Origin: Sphaerosporella brunnea
Taxonomy: Eukaryota; Ascomycota; Pezizomycetes; Pezizales; Pyronemataceae
DNA: 18,560 bases
Reading direction: 5' to 3'
Assembly: GCA_008704415.1 (NCBI GenBank)
Contig: VXIS01000551.1
Location: forward strand, 1 to 18,560
Position numbers and translations under genes: made by a program. Shown here in pieces: positions 17,603 to 18,560 of the stretch; within the stretch, counting starts at the first letter, position 1; each line of letters starts with the position of its first letter. The notes beneath the pieces are model-generated. The model was not told the DNA's origin, searched no databases, and was given only the letters and a program-made list of their open reading frames with translations.

Positions 17603-18020
17603 CCCCTCAAGCGAGCGCATTTGATTGGTGTGGCCCGAGATACAGCCGGGGGGCGGTGGTGGTGGTGCGTCTGCAGCCGAGAACGGCGCTCTCCTCCCCT
17701 CCTCGTCCAATCAGTCCGAACTCACATCGATATCGCGGCGAGGAACGTGAACGCGACATCGCATCACCCATCGTTTCTGCTTGCTTGCTTCTTGGCGCAT
17801 GGCTGAACACTGATCATGACTGCATCCATGCTTCGTGTGCTCGCTCTGATACGGTACCAGAGAAAAGCCGCATCATGCCCGCAGCAGCTGTGTGCTGAGC
17901 CACGCACAAGAGGCACTGCACTGACTGCATGAGTGCCATCAACGATCCAGCGCTTACGCAGGGGATAATGTGGTTAGCGGGCTCTCGCTGTCTCTTCTGT
18001 CACCATCCATGTGCGTGCGT

Positions 18021-18073
18021 GCCTGCCTGCGTGCTTTCGAATCGCATCGAAAGAAACACCGGCGCAGGCAGGC
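18021..18073. repeat. Nested inverted repeat (cruciform-capable)
   Basis: The outer arms GCCTGCCTGCG (18021-18031) and CGCAGGCAGGC (18063-18073) are perfectly complementary. Inside, CTTTCGA (18034-18040) pairs with TCGAAAG (18047-18053) around a 6-base loop. No T-run follows and no gene end is adjacent, so a terminator role is not supported. Confidence 0.75.
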
Positions 18074-18349
18074 AGGCAGGAGCCGATGGGAGGGGAAATC
18101 TTAAGATGCCGGAAATGCACGCTCTTGCGTTGCGTTTTTGGGGTAGGGTAGTTAGTTCCCCCCCTTGTTCAGGGTTCACCCGCAACTCCTGTCGAAGTCC
18201 ATCCGATGATGCCGCAAGAAAAATGTTTGCTGCCCGCGTTTCAAAGCTTCGCTCTGCCTTACGAAGGTTTCGCATCCGAAAAGTCGAAGCCCCCCCGCCC
18301 CCCCCCCCCCAAGACTGTCTGTGCTCCTTGACATCCGTCCCTGGGTTAC

Positions 18350-18514
18350 CTGTGGGGTCTGCAGCTGGTCGCGTAGGATTTTTGCATCGTAGGGCGCCTT
18401 GTCCGTCGAATTGGCGACGGCGCCGTCCGGAATCAGAGACCGCTTGCTCGCCTTCCAGAACCTCCCGTGACTTGCACGATGCTGACGGGTGTGGGATCTC
18501 ATCGCGAGGGGCAT
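18350..18514 (-). CDS. Coding exon of a gene running off the right edge, family unknown
   Basis: A 165-nt minus-strand segment encodes 55 residues with good coding character (RFWKASKRSLIPDGAVANST, then DKAPYDAKILRDQLQTPQ). It ends CAG|GTAACC, a plausible donor, and starts at an ATG directly preceded by GTTTGTTCCTCCAG, a good acceptor, so it may be an internal exon of a gene starting beyond 18560. If it is a first exon, an in-frame stop at 18533-18535 makes the ATG at 18512-18514 the first start codon. The content is basic, with SHTRQHRASHGRF near the start. I could not place the downstream exon with confidence in 18000-18349, and I do not recognise the family. Confidence 0.45.
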
Positions 18515-18560
18515 CTGGAGGAACAAACGACATCATTCCCCTCGTTTTCAGCCAGCATTA

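Larger units (their letters stand above)
15161..18349. other. Long gene-poor region with fold-back repeats
   Basis: No credible gene is visible in about 3.2 kb. Frames longer than 60 codons exist but are low-complexity or overlap on both strands. The region holds two related fold-back repeats (15748-15966 and 16640-16784), TGCA and pyrimidine microsatellites around 17461-17602, a 14-bp tandem repeat at 17530-17554, a nested hairpin at 18021-18073 and a C-rich run near 18290-18310. Confidence 0.55.

Overview
The window looks like nuclear DNA from a filamentous ascomycete fungus (Pezizomycotina). The evidence is short introns (45-56 nt) with GT...AG ends and internal CTRAC-type branch sites, A-rich contexts before start codons, long gene-poor spacers full of homopolymers and microsatellites, and fungal gene families. 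I cannot fix the class or genus from the sequence alone. Four genes have clear products or recognisable domains. One more is a convincing but unnamed gene. Two further coding fragments are uncertain.

Layout. 1-1847 is a low-complexity upstream region. 1848-3898 (+) is a two-exon Ser/Thr kinase of the fungal HAL/SAT4/HRK1 type. 3899-6646 is a microsatellite-rich spacer. 6647-7546 (+) is an unnamed coiled-coil protein with a duplicated heptad and a 45-nt in-frame intron. 7547-8911 is non-coding. 8912-9468 (-) looks like a broken gene. 9706-10092 is a non-autonomous DNA transposon with long imperfect terminal inverted repeats and a perfect 10-bp target-site duplication. 10583-13498 (-) is a four-exon, 573-residue membrane protein ending in a spermidine/spermine-synthase-like domain. 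A 365-bp divergent promoter region separates it from 13864-14538 (+), a CCDC97/DUF2052 protein. 14903-15160 (+) is a small Cys-rich putative zinc-binding protein. 15161-18349 is non-coding and holds two related fold-back repeats plus short repeats and hairpins. At 18350-18514 (-) a coding-looking exon suggests a further gene extending beyond the right edge.

How the genes relate. I see no operon-like or cluster logic. The kinase family regulates ion transporters, the SpeE-like protein is a membrane-anchored enzyme of unproven substrate, and the CCDC97 family is linked to the SF3B/U2 spliceosome. They look like ordinary neighbours. The interest lies in mobile-DNA traces and gene structure: the 387-bp element beside a decayed gene, a probable 0.6-kb insertion inside intron 3 of the SpeE-like gene, the paired fold-back repeats, and the in-frame mini-intron with the heptad duplication. 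I found no convincing evidence of an entirely new multi-gene system.
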